DNA from: Aliarcobacter sp017996075
Lineage (GTDB): Bacteria; Campylobacterota; Campylobacteria; Campylobacterales; Arcobacteraceae
DNA length: 64,000 nucleotides
Reading direction: 5' to 3' (one strand)
Assembly: GCF_051062515.1 (NCBI RefSeq)
Contig: NZ_JAMXEK010000005.1
Part shown: piece by piece, positions 23,575-33,155 of the stretch
How the letters are laid out: each line of letters opens with the position of its first letter
Position numbering within the stretch: the stretch's first letter is position 1
Notes under the pieces: generated by a model
Seen by the model: only the letters and a program-made list of their open reading frames with translations
Told to the model about the DNA's origin: nothing
Databases searched by the model: none
Program-made: the position numbers and the translations under genes

Positions 23575-24759
23575 TTAAATTTTTGAATAAATCTTTGTAT
23601 AGTAGTAAGCATAAAATAAAAATGCAACTCCTAAACATATCGTAATAATTGAAGTTGTTGTAACGTGTGCCATAGTTCCAATAAATAGAGTTGTTAGAAC
23701 ATTTGCAAGCATAAAAAACATATCATTATATGATATTACTCTTCCTATATACTTTTTATCGCAATGATTTTGTAAAAGAGCATAAGTATAAGACCACAAA
23801 AATGCTGTACTAAATCCTACAAAAAACAGAGCAATTAAAGATAAATAAAAATTACTTTGAGCAAATGCCCAAATTATTATTGTAATACCTTGAAAAATTA
23901 AAAGATACTGAAGATTCTCTTTTTTGATAATCTTATTTAAGAATATTGGTCCAATCATAAGAGCAACTGCTCTTACAGCATTTGAAAGCCCAATAGCAAG
24001 AGGAACAGCTATAAGCTCTTTATACTCATTTTTTGCCAAAATAGTAATCAAAGCATCATAACTAGTAAGTCCTACACTTGCATGTAAAAAAATCAGATGT
24101 AAGATAATTTTATTATTTTTAATATATCTTAAACCATCAATCATAAGTTCCAAAATTTTCTCTTCAACTTTTTTGTATTCTATATTTATTTTAATATTAA
24201 GAAAAACAATAAAAGCCAGTACAAAAATAGCAACATCTATTAATATAGCAGCTTTTACACCATATAAATTTACTATAAAACCACTAACTGCCATTCCAAC
24301 AGCATAAGTAAATGACCAAATAATTGATTGTATCTCATTTGCAGTTTGAAGATCTTTTCCAGTAGCAATTTTTGCTAAAAGTGACATTTCACTTGAAAAA
24401 AACATTGAAGCAGCACTCATTCGTATAAAAATAAAAATAAGAAGTAACCATAAATCAGAGGCCGTTTCAATTAACAAAAAACAAGCCGTCATAGATAACT
24501 CTATAAAAAGTAAAGTTACCATAAGCGGTTTTATTCTTAATCTATCTATTAAACTTCCACTAAAAGGTGCTATTAAAATTGCTGGAATAAAATGCATAGC
24601 TGTAACAATTGCAATAGCAAATTCACTTGAACCAAACTCTACAACCATAGTATAAATTGCAACAGTAGAAAACCATGCACCAAAAGATGCAATAAAGTTC
24701 ACCAAAGATAAACTTCTAATAATTGGTTTATCTCTTAAAAAATTAATATAATATTTCAA
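23575..24759 (-). CDS. MFS transporter
   Basis: The 394-residue protein has twelve predicted helices and the MFS_3-type arrangement, with a conserved SGSLIDRLRIKPLMV loop between helices 2 and 3 (near residue 68). It resembles macrolide/enterobactin-exporter-like efflux proteins, but substrate and direction cannot be stated. It is located just downstream of the flagellar block (flhA ends the block at 24787) and upstream of the flavin reductase gene. Confidence 0.85.
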   Translation of the reverse strand: MKYYINFLRDKPIIRSLSLVNFIASFGAWFSTVAIYTMVVEFGSSEFAIAIVTAMHFIPAILIAPFSGSLIDRLRIKPLMVTLLFIELSMTACFLLIETASDLWLLLIFIFIRMSAASMFFSSEMSLLAKIATGKDLQTANEIQSIIWSFTYAVGMAVSGFIVNLYGVKAAILIDVAIFVLAFIVFLNIKINIEYKKVEEKILELMIDGLRYIKNNKIILHLIFLHASVGLTSYDALITILAKNEYKELIAVPLAIGLSNAVRAVALMIGPIFLNKIIKKENLQYLLIFQGITIIIWAFAQSNFYLSLIALFFVGFSTAFLWSYTYALLQNHCDKKYIGRVISYNDMFFMLANVLTTLFIGTMAHVTTTSIITICLGVAFLFYAYYYTKIYSKI

Positions 24760-24786
24760 AAAAATCCTTAAAAAAATGAAAAAAAA

Positions 24787-26898
24787 TTAGAACTCTAAAG
24801 TTCCTTCAATAGCAAAATTTGCTTTTGAATCAAGCTCTGCGTGAGATAAAACAGGAATAGAAAGACCAAACTTTTCATAAATTTCTGATACTCTTTTTCT
24901 TAAAACAGGATCAACTACCATTGCAACTTTTGAAAAACCTTTTTTCTCAATATCATCTAATAGTTGTTTTGTTTTTGTTACAAGATTATTTATCTCTGCA
25001 ATACTAAGCATCAACTGACTTGCACCATGATGATCTTGAAGTTTTCCTATAAACTGTTGTTCTAGTTCTGGTTTAATTGTAACTATATGTAAAACTCCAT
25101 CTGTATCTTTATATTTTTGAGTAATAAGTCTAAAAAGTTTTGCTCTTACATGCTCTAAAAGTATCTCTGGAGCTTTTGTAAACTCAGCAATATCTGCTAT
25201 TGCTTCAATAATTGTGAGCATATCGATAATTGGAATTTTCTCATGAAGCAAATCTTTACAAACTTTTAACAAACTTCCATATGAAGCAACTTTCATAGCC
25301 TCTTCAACAACAATTGGGAAATCTTTTTTAAGTCTATCAATAATATCAACAACATCTTGTCTTGTAATAATATCTTCTGCATATTTTCTAATAATTTCTG
25401 ATATATGAGTTGATATAATTGTTGGAGCATCTACAACTGTAAATCCTTTCATCAAAGCATCTTCTTTTAAATCTTTTGAAATCCAAACAGCATCTAGATT
25501 AAATACAGGTTCTTTTACTTTTATTCCGTCAAGATGTTCACTTGATAATCCACCCATTGCAAGAAGTTTATCTACTTCTATTCTTCCTTTTACTATTGGA
25601 ATTCTTTTTAGATAAAATTGATACTCATTTGCGCCTAAACTTGTATCATCAGAAATTCTTATTTGAGGTATTATAAATCCTAACTCAGATGCTATATTTT
25701 TTCTTATTGCTTTTATTTTATCAAGAAGTTCAGAGTTACCTTGAACCAATTGTAAAAGCCTAATTCCAAGCTTTAACTCTAAAACTTCAAGTTTCATTAC
25801 AGTTTCAATACTTTGACTCTCATCAGGAACAGCGGCTGCTCTTTTTTTCTCTTTTAAATCTTCTGGTTTTTCAATTTTTTTAGTAACTTGTGGTTTAAAA
25901 AATCTTGTAACAATATTATCATCACCTTTATCAATCATAATAATAGTATAACCTAGAGCTGATATCATAAGTCCCATTGTCATTAAAATTCCTGTAGGGA
26001 AACCTGGAACTAATCCAAAAAGCATTAGACCAATACCAACTAAAATAAGAGATTTCGTATCTTTCATAAGTTGATTTACAGCTCTTGTTGCAAATCTCTC
26101 ATCATCTGTATTTGATCTTGTTATTATAATAGCAGTTGCAGTTGATGTTAAAAGAGCTGGAATTTGTGCAACAAGTCCATCTCCAATAGTTAAAATTGTA
26201 TATATACTTGCAGCTTCACTAGCTGGTAAATCGTGTTGAAAAATACCAACCAAAAGTCCACCAATAATATTTACTACTGTAATGATAATACCAGCAATTG
26301 CATCACCTTTTACAAACTTAGATGATCCATCCATTGCTCCGTAAAAATTTGCTTCTGTTATAAGTGATTTTCGTCTTTCTTGAGCCTCTTTATCATCAAT
26401 AAACCCAGCATTTAAATCTGCATCAATAGCCATTTGTTTACCAGGCATTGAATCAAGTGTAAATCTAGCAGTTACCTCAGCAACCCTTGTAGCACCTTTT
26501 GTTACAACCATAAAGTTTATCAAAACTAAAATAATAAAAATAACAACCCCAATAACCATATTTCCACCAACAACAAACTCTCCAAAAGCTGAAATGATTG
26601 TACTTACAGCATCAGGACCGTTGTGTCCATCCGCTAAAATAGATCTTGTTGTTGCAATACTAAGAGCTAGTCTAAATATAACTAAAATTAACAAAATTGT
26701 AGGAAATGTTGTTAAATCTGCTGGCTTTTGAATATAAAGTGAAATTAATAAAATTAAAAAAGATAGTGCCAAAGATATAGATATGAAAAAGTCAATAGCA
26801 ACTTGATTTAAAGGGATAATAATAATAGAAAGCATTGATAAAAACAATGCTACTGCTATTAAATCCCTAGAGAAAATATTTTTTAGACTAAACTTCAT
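24787..26898 (-). CDS. flhA: flagellar export gate protein FlhA
   Basis: FlhA is the large export-gate subunit of the flagellar type III system. The 703-residue protein has about eight N-terminal membrane helices, the FHIPEP-type region (VVTKGATRVAEVTARFTLDS and GKQMAIDADLNAGFI, residues about 130-170), and a large cytoplasmic domain that receives cargo and chaperones. It is the last gene of the long minus-strand flagellar unit. The ribosome binding site is weak (only TTAGTTTTTTTAG before the ATG), suggesting low or coupled expression. Confidence 0.96.
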   Translation of the reverse strand: MKFSLKNIFSRDLIAVALFLSMLSIIIIPLNQVAIDFFISISLALSFLILLISLYIQKPADLTTFPTILLILVIFRLALSIATTRSILADGHNGPDAVSTIISAFGEFVVGGNMVIGVVIFIILVLINFMVVTKGATRVAEVTARFTLDSMPGKQMAIDADLNAGFIDDKEAQERRKSLITEANFYGAMDGSSKFVKGDAIAGIIITVVNIIGGLLVGIFQHDLPASEAASIYTILTIGDGLVAQIPALLTSTATAIIITRSNTDDERFATRAVNQLMKDTKSLILVGIGLMLFGLVPGFPTGILMTMGLMISALGYTIIMIDKGDDNIVTRFFKPQVTKKIEKPEDLKEKKRAAAVPDESQSIETVMKLEVLELKLGIRLLQLVQGNSELLDKIKAIRKNIASELGFIIPQIRISDDTSLGANEYQFYLKRIPIVKGRIEVDKLLAMGGLSSEHLDGIKVKEPVFNLDAVWISKDLKEDALMKGFTVVDAPTIISTHISEIIRKYAEDIITRQDVVDIIDRLKKDFPIVVEEAMKVASYGSLLKVCKDLLHEKIPIIDMLTIIEAIADIAEFTKAPEILLEHVRAKLFRLITQKYKDTDGVLHIVTIKPELEQQFIGKLQDHHGASQLMLSIAEINNLVTKTKQLLDDIEKKGFSKVAMVVDPVLRKRVSEIYEKFGLSIPVLSHAELDSKANFAIEGTLEF

Positions 26899-26915
26899 AT
26901 ACTAAAAAAACTAAT

Positions 26916-28046
26916 TTATTTCAAAAAATTAGTTAAAGATAACTCAAATGTTCTATTTATTGTTGAATAAAGTGCCGTGTAAGATATTTCAAGAGCCTTT
27001 AACTCTACTGCAACTTCTGATTTATTTGAACTTCCAAGCTCTATTTCAAGAATACTTAGTTGATTAATTTTAGCTTCAGCTCTCTCTTTTGACACTTCAA
27101 AAGTTTTATTTTTTGCTCCTAATTCTGAATGAGCAATAATAGCAGTATCGTAAGCTTTTGTAGATTCATCAATAGCTTTTGAAATACCAGTTCTTCTATC
27201 TTCATAAGTTAAAGTAGGATTTCCTGCACTATCAAGACCTCTTAAGCTACTAACTGCCTCATCTAACATATCAAACATATTTCTTCTTGCTTCAAATTTT
27301 GTACCATCTGTATTTGGCACAGTAGTTGTATATTCAGTTGCTGGAGCAACGGGAGGAGTAGCTGCTAATGTTTGAGTTGAACCATCCCAGTTTGTTTTTG
27401 TAAGTGTGTTTGCAACATTATCAAAAACCCACTCTTTTCCATCTTGATCTGTAATTCTATCACCATCTTTAAAAGTTAAACTAGCGCCCTTTGAAGCACT
27501 ATCGGCAACATAAAAGAAAGCATCTATTCCGTTTATTCCTCTTTCTCTGTAAGAGCCCTCATCAACTGCAATTTTTCTTAAATCTGAATCTCCATTGTAT
27601 GTTACTTTTCCAGCTGCATCCATAGAAAAAGGTTTAACAGAAGCATCACTTCCTGCAAAAACATATTGACCTTCTGTTTGAGTATTTGCTAGATTAAATA
27701 AATTTTGTTTATAACCTTCAATAACTCCAGCAATCGCCTCAAGCCCTTCTATACTAGTTGTAGAAGTATTTGCTTTTATTAACTCTTGTGCTTTTATCTT
27801 TTCTAAAAGAAGTTTTACCTCTTTCATTGCAGTATCTGATGTCTTATTTAGAACATCTGCTCTTTCTATTTGCGCTACAATTCCCTTTTGAGTTTTTATT
27901 TTATCTTCTGTATGAGTTAATCTTCCAAAAGTAACAGAATCGTCGCTTCCAAATTGAAGTTTACTTCCACCCATTTGAAAATTTAACTTTGCTTGATATT
28001 TATCTAAATTTCCTAATCTATACATTGTAGAATTTAATGATATCAT
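26916..28046 (-). CDS. flgL: flagellar hook-associated protein FlgL
   Basis: FlgL (HAP3) joins the hook-filament junction to the filament. The 376-residue protein has flagellin-like N- and C-terminal helices (residues 1-130 and 290-376) around a variable middle domain. TEGQYVFAGSDASVKPF (near 125-141) is the FlgL signature. Its start overlaps the fliI stop by four bases. FlgK is not in the window. Confidence 0.92.
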   Translation of the reverse strand: MISLNSTMYRLGNLDKYQAKLNFQMGGSKLQFGSDDSVTFGRLTHTEDKIKTQKGIVAQIERADVLNKTSDTAMKEVKLLLEKIKAQELIKANTSTTSIEGLEAIAGVIEGYKQNLFNLANTQTEGQYVFAGSDASVKPFSMDAAGKVTYNGDSDLRKIAVDEGSYRERGINGIDAFFYVADSASKGASLTFKDGDRITDQDGKEWVFDNVANTLTKTNWDGSTQTLAATPPVAPATEYTTTVPNTDGTKFEARRNMFDMLDEAVSSLRGLDSAGNPTLTYEDRRTGISKAIDESTKAYDTAIIAHSELGAKNKTFEVSKERAEAKINQLSILEIELGSSNKSEVAVELKALEISYTALYSTINRTFELSLTNFLK

Positions 28047-29347
28047 ATTAACACCTTTCTTAAATTTGCAATAATATCATCAAAAGAGTATTTTTCAAGG
28101 GATCCTTGCGTAAGAAACTCTCTTGCTTTCTCTTTTTTTGCTATTGCATTATCTAACTCAAGATCCATACCTTTTTTGTATGCACCAACTCTAATTAAAA
28201 CTTCGTTCTCTTTTATTAGCGATAATACTCTTTTTAACTTTAAAAAATCATTATAATGCTCTTTTGTTACAACTTTATCTATTACCCTTGAAGCTGATTT
28301 TAATATATTTATTGGTGGATAAAAACCCTGTTCTGTTAAATCTCTTGTTAGCACTATATGTCCATCAAGTATAGATCTACTTTGGTCTGCAATTGGGTCA
28401 TTTAAATCATCACCATCAACTAAAACTGTAAAAAATGCTGTAATAGAACCTTTTTTACTATTTCCAGCTCTTTCCATAAGTTGTGGCAAAAGTGCAAAAA
28501 CTGATGGTGGATATCCTCTACTTACTGGTGGTTCTCCCGTGCTTAAACCTATTTCTCTTTGAGCCATTGCAAATCTAGTAACACTATCCATCATAAGAAG
28601 TACATCATAACCCTTATCTCTAAAGTATTCGGCTATAGTCATAGCTGTGAAAGCAGCATATTTTCTCATTAGTGGTGACTCATCTGAAGTTGCAGTCACA
28701 ATTACAGTATTTTCTAAATTATTATTTAAGTTATAGTGAATAAATTCAGGTATCTCTCTCCCTCTTTCTCCAACAAGTGCAATTACTTTAATAGTTGCTT
28801 CACATCCTTGAACTATCATTCCCATAAGAGTTGATTTTCCAACTCCACTTCCAGCAAAAATACCTACTTTTTGCCCTTTCCCACATGTAAGCATTGAGTC
28901 AATAGCTTTTACACCTGTTGCAAATTTTTTATCAATAATTCCTCTATCAAGTGGTGACATACTCTCTTTATTTATAGGAGCATTTGTATCTAAATCTCTT
29001 ATTTTTCCCAAATCATCAATAGGATCTCCTAGGGCATTTACAACTCTTCCTAAAAGACCATTTCCGCACTTTATAGTAAGTCCATCTCTTTGTAAAAATA
29101 CTTTATCATTTATCTTAAAACCATCAATAAATGAAAATGGAACAATGACAAACATATCATCATTTAAAACTGTAACCATTCCTAAAACTGTATATAGCTT
29201 TTGTACTGATTCAATTCTTACAATATCTCCAACAGCAACATCTAATCCAACCGCACTTAAAGTAACAGCAGAGATATTTACAACTCTTCCAAAAGCTATA
29301 TCTAGGTTATTTGAATCTATACTATTTATAATGTCATCTATATTCAT
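28043..29347 (-). CDS. fliI: flagellum-specific ATPase FliI
   Basis: The 434-residue protein is the hexameric ATPase that energises flagellar export. It has a Walker A motif FAGSGVGKST (near residue 164-173), a Walker B region ending in LLMMDSVTRFAMAQREIGLS, and the F1-beta-like PPVSRGYPPSVF segment. It overlaps the upstream TPR gene by four bases and flgL by four bases, so the three are translationally coupled. Confidence 0.97.
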   Translation of the reverse strand: MNIDDIINSIDSNNLDIAFGRVVNISAVTLSAVGLDVAVGDIVRIESVQKLYTVLGMVTVLNDDMFVIVPFSFIDGFKINDKVFLQRDGLTIKCGNGLLGRVVNALGDPIDDLGKIRDLDTNAPINKESMSPLDRGIIDKKFATGVKAIDSMLTCGKGQKVGIFAGSGVGKSTLMGMIVQGCEATIKVIALVGERGREIPEFIHYNLNNNLENTVIVTATSDESPLMRKYAAFTAMTIAEYFRDKGYDVLLMMDSVTRFAMAQREIGLSTGEPPVSRGYPPSVFALLPQLMERAGNSKKGSITAFFTVLVDGDDLNDPIADQSRSILDGHIVLTRDLTEQGFYPPINILKSASRVIDKVVTKEHYNDFLKLKRVLSLIKENEVLIRVGAYKKGMDLELDNAIAKKEKAREFLTQGSLEKYSFDDIIANLRKVLI

Positions 29348-31344
29348 GGATTTATTCCGTTACACATATTTTTATAAAAATTCTCTTCAATCTTTACATT
29401 TTTACACTTTTGCAAATATATCTCTTTTTGCTCTTTTTGCCCTAAATTATCATATAAAGTTAAAATATCATAGTAAAGTTTTACCTCAACATCTGGTTTT
29501 ATATTTTTAGCATGTTGTAAAGCTTGTATAAGATAGTTTACTGCATCTTGAAAATTATTTTGTTTTTTTAATAATCTTGATAATTCACTCTCCACAAAAG
29601 GGGAATAAACAAAAGCTTTAAACTCATTTTGCTTATTATTTAAAGCATTTAAAATCTTAAATGCCTCTTCTTCTTTTCCCTCTTTTATTAAATATAGATA
29701 TAAATCATAATAAAAATCAATAATTATTGGTTTTTCTAAATTTGCCTCTATTAAATAGCTATTCTCTAAACTATTTTTAAAAAATCTATCTAAGTTTCCC
29801 GAATTATTATCAATTTTTAAAATCTGATATTTATACAAAAACTCCTCTTTTAACATCTCTTTATCTTTTGATTTTTCTATTTTTGATGAGTAAAACAAAG
29901 CATCATCTATCTCCTCAACATCAAGAGCCATAGCTTCTAAAATCAAATAAACATCTAAATCTTTTGTATCTTTAAATATATTTTTAAATTGTTTATAATT
30001 TTCAATAGATGGAACTTCTCTAATGCAGTTAATAAACTCATCTTTTAAACTATCATCATTAACTATATCTTTAAAAATATCTGTTTTTAAATCTTTTAAA
30101 ATATAACTTAATTTAATACAATCTTCCTCTTTTAAATACTCTTTAATAAGTCCTAAATGTGATATATCTAAAAGTTCATCAACATTTTCATATCCAAATC
30201 TTTTTAATACATCTTTTGGAATATCTTGATAAATTTTTTTCATTTTTATTACATCTTCATATTTTTTGTTAAAATTATTATTAATCAACTCTTGAAGAAG
30301 TGCTTTATTTTGCATAGCTTCGTTATCTGGATATTTATCAGCTACTTCATTTGGCAAAATAGCTTTTTGTCTCATTTTTATCTCATCATAAAACATAGAT
30401 GAATTATCAAAATTTACACTTTTTGGATAGTTATCGATAATATCTTTATATAAAATTTTTGCAAGTTTTAAGTATGTATCCGTTTTGTCATATAATTTCA
30501 TATATAAATTTGCCAATTTATACTTTGTTTGCTCTAAAATATCATCTTTTTTTGAAGTTATTATTAGATTTTTTAAAATATCTATAGCAAAATTTGTCAT
30601 ATCTAGTTTTAAAAGTAAATCAACTCTTTGATTTGCAACTATATAATCACTAGAGTAAAAAGATGGATTTGTTGCTAAAAGTTGTCGCATAAGTTCACTT
30701 GCTTCCTCTTTTCTTCCTTCAAGTAAATATATATCAAAAAGTTCATTTGCAGCGATTGAAGCAATATTTTTATCTTTTGTATCACTTAAGACTTCAAAAA
30801 TTACTTTTGAAGCCTTTTTATAGTCTTTTTGATATTTAAAAATCTTTGCTAAAGATATTTTCCCTTTTGCTTTTGCCTCTTCATCATCAAAAATATCTAC
30901 TACTGTTTGAGCATAATATCTGGCATCTTCTACTTTATTTATATTTAGTTTTAAATCTATCAAAATTAAATAGGCTTTTAATAAATCCTCTTGATCTATA
31001 AGTGATGAATTTATAGCTACTTCAAGCTCATTTGAAGTACTATTTATATGCTGTTTTGAGTTTGTTTTTATTACTAATTCTGAATAAAGTATTAAAATAT
31101 CTGCATTTAAAAGTGATACTTTATTGTTATCTTTTATAATTTTTAATTTTTCAAAAGCTTCATGAAGTTTTCCATCAAGAGCTATTGCTTTAACCTCATC
31201 TAGCTGATTTAAAGTATTTATTATTGTCTCTTTAGTTTTTGTTGGAATCTGCTTTCCATTTGAATCTATAAAACTATAATAGAAATCTCTATCTTTTGCA
31301 TTTAAAAGAGAGATAAGAAGTATAAATATAGTTAAAAATCTCAA
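29344..31344 (-). CDS. periplasmic TPR-type protein in the flagellar operon (PflA-like candidate)
   Basis: A 666-residue protein with a cleavable N-terminal signal (hydrophobic 3-16, cleavage after LLNAK region) and almost entirely helical, with degenerate tetratricopeptide-like repeats. It lies between flhB and fliI with a 3-base gap and a 4-base overlap, so it is surely made with flagellar parts. In Campylobacter and Helicobacter, periplasmic TPR proteins such as PflA build the disk scaffold that holds extra stators. The architecture fits, but I assign this by design and context, not by a residue-level match. Confidence 0.6.
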   Translation of the reverse strand: MRFLTIFILLISLLNAKDRDFYYSFIDSNGKQIPTKTKETIINTLNQLDEVKAIALDGKLHEAFEKLKIIKDNNKVSLLNADILILYSELVIKTNSKQHINSTSNELEVAINSSLIDQEDLLKAYLILIDLKLNINKVEDARYYAQTVVDIFDDEEAKAKGKISLAKIFKYQKDYKKASKVIFEVLSDTKDKNIASIAANELFDIYLLEGRKEEASELMRQLLATNPSFYSSDYIVANQRVDLLLKLDMTNFAIDILKNLIITSKKDDILEQTKYKLANLYMKLYDKTDTYLKLAKILYKDIIDNYPKSVNFDNSSMFYDEIKMRQKAILPNEVADKYPDNEAMQNKALLQELINNNFNKKYEDVIKMKKIYQDIPKDVLKRFGYENVDELLDISHLGLIKEYLKEEDCIKLSYILKDLKTDIFKDIVNDDSLKDEFINCIREVPSIENYKQFKNIFKDTKDLDVYLILEAMALDVEEIDDALFYSSKIEKSKDKEMLKEEFLYKYQILKIDNNSGNLDRFFKNSLENSYLIEANLEKPIIIDFYYDLYLYLIKEGKEEEAFKILNALNNKQNEFKAFVYSPFVESELSRLLKKQNNFQDAVNYLIQALQHAKNIKPDVEVKLYYDILTLYDNLGQKEQKEIYLQKCKNVKIEENFYKNMCNGINP

Positions 31345-31347
31345 ATT

Positions 31348-32397
31348 CTACCTTTTTTTCTTTAATTCATAAACATAAGAGAAAATCTCAGCAATTGCTT
31401 TATAAAACTCTGAAGGAACTTCTCTTTCTAACTCAATTTGATCATACAAAGCTCTTGCAAGACTTGGATTTTCTATTATAGTTACACTATTCTCTTTTGC
31501 TATCTCTTTTATTCTTAAAGCTAAAAAATCTATACCTTTTGCAACAAGTAAAGGAGCTTGATTTTTTGAACTATCATATTTTAAAGCAACAGCATAGTGT
31601 GTTGGATTTGTAATAACAACATCGGCATCAGGAACACTACTCATCATTCTTTTTTGTGCCATTTGCATTTGAATTCTACGAATTCTTCCCTTAACTTGCG
31701 GGTCTCCCTCCATATTTTTATACTCATCTTTAATCTCTTGTTTACTCATTTTTAAAGATTTCATATAATAATATTTTGAAAAATAGAAATCTATTATAGC
31801 AAAAATAATAATAATAAACAAAATAGTAAATACAAATATAATAATCAAATCAATCATAGCTTCAATAGTTGCATTTAACTCCTTATTCATCATTATTAAA
31901 AAATCTTGATATGTAAGTGAAAAAAGTAAGAACATAACCCAAACTATAACAGATAATTTTAGAGTTAATTTCAAAGCTTCCATTAATTTTTTTAAGCTAA
32001 AAACATTTCCAATGCCCTTTATTGGATCTAGTTTTTGTAAATCAAATTTTAAAGGAGTTGCAATAAATCCAAACTGCATCCAGTTAGCTGCAAGTGCTAA
32101 AACAAATACTAGCAAATATATAGGAGCTAATGCTTTAATTAATGTTGTTGCAACTGTAACAGTAATTGTAAAATATGTACTTTCATCTAACTCTTGTCCA
32201 ATAAAACCATATATATATAACATAACTTTTTTTATCTCTAAAAACATAAAACCGGAAAGAAATATTAAATAAACAGAACCCAAAGTCAAAATAACAGCTC
32301 CTGCTACTTCAACAGATTTACCTACATTTCCTTCATTTCTAGCATCTTCTATCTTCTTGGATGTGGGTTCTTCTGTTTTTTCTTCATCATCAGCCAT
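31348..32397 (-). CDS. flhB: flagellar export switch protein FlhB
   Basis: The 349-residue protein has four membrane helices (about 30-210) and a cytoplasmic domain with the autocleavage site NPTH (in VVITNPTHYAVAL, near residue 264). Autocleavage and hook length sensing by FliK switch export from hook to filament proteins. The N-terminus EEKTEEPTSKKIEDARNEG is typical. It follows fliR with a nine-base gap. Confidence 0.97.
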   Translation of the reverse strand: MADDEEKTEEPTSKKIEDARNEGNVGKSVEVAGAVILTLGSVYLIFLSGFMFLEIKKVMLYIYGFIGQELDESTYFTITVTVATTLIKALAPIYLLVFVLALAANWMQFGFIATPLKFDLQKLDPIKGIGNVFSLKKLMEALKLTLKLSVIVWVMFLLFSLTYQDFLIMMNKELNATIEAMIDLIIIFVFTILFIIIIFAIIDFYFSKYYYMKSLKMSKQEIKDEYKNMEGDPQVKGRIRRIQMQMAQKRMMSSVPDADVVITNPTHYAVALKYDSSKNQAPLLVAKGIDFLALRIKEIAKENSVTIIENPSLARALYDQIELEREVPSEFYKAIAEIFSYVYELKKKR

Positions 32398-32405
32398 AAA
32401 ATTTC

Positions 32406-33155
32406 CTACTCAAATTTACTAATAAAATAGTTTGTAAATGCATCAAAAAATATCTCTAAACCAAATATTAAAAACAAAAATATTAAAGCAAACTTCAACT
32501 GAAAAGTTATAATAAATGGAGAAAATGCTGGCATTGATTTTGTACCATAACCATAATAAACATCCAAAATAAATCCTATAAAAAATAGTGGTAAAGCAAA
32601 AGTAAATGCAAATGCAAACATTCTATTTATCTCACCAATAGCAAGTTTAATACCATTTATAGAGAAGATATCAAAAGTTCCCAAATGTATCATAGAGAAG
32701 CTTTTTGCTAATAAAACCAATGTCATTTCATACATTCCTGTTTGAAAAAAAAGCATCAATGATACCCAAAAAAGTAGTTTTGCTATCAAACCTTCTTGAG
32801 AACCTGTTGTTGGATCAAACATCATAGCCATAGATAAAGCAGTTGAATACTCTACAAATTCACCTATAATTTTAACAGATGAAAATATTATATTTACAAG
32901 CATTGCAGCAACTAATCCCAAAGTTATTTCAGATAATAAAGATACTATAAAAGAGGATTCATTTACATATTTAACATCACCAATAAATGGAAAAAGAAAA
33001 ATTACTAAATAAAAAGCAAAAGCAACTCTTACAGTAACACTTATTGCTGTGTGTCCAAAAACTGGCATAAAAGCTACAAAAGATACTACTCTTGCAAACA
33101 GAAGAAGAAATTTAACAAGAACATCTTCATTTAAAAGTGAGAAAAACTCTTCCAT
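32406..33155 (-). CDS. fliR: flagellar export gate protein FliR
   Basis: The 249-residue protein is hydrophobic with about six segments and carries FliR features: an N-terminal ARVVSFVAFMPVFG, and SEITLGLVAAMLVNIIFSSVK with the following EFVEYSTALSMAMMFDP near residue 90-115. It forms the export gate with FliP, FliQ, FlhA and FlhB; fliP and fliQ are not in this window. It overlaps the fliK stop by one base. Confidence 0.94.
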   Translation of the reverse strand: MEEFFSLLNEDVLVKFLLLFARVVSFVAFMPVFGHTAISVTVRVAFAFYLVIFLFPFIGDVKYVNESSFIVSLLSEITLGLVAAMLVNIIFSSVKIIGEFVEYSTALSMAMMFDPTTGSQEGLIAKLLFWVSLMLFFQTGMYEMTLVLLAKSFSMIHLGTFDIFSINGIKLAIGEINRMFAFAFTFALPLFFIGFILDVYYGYGTKSMPAFSPFIITFQLKFALIFLFLIFGLEIFFDAFTNYFISKFE

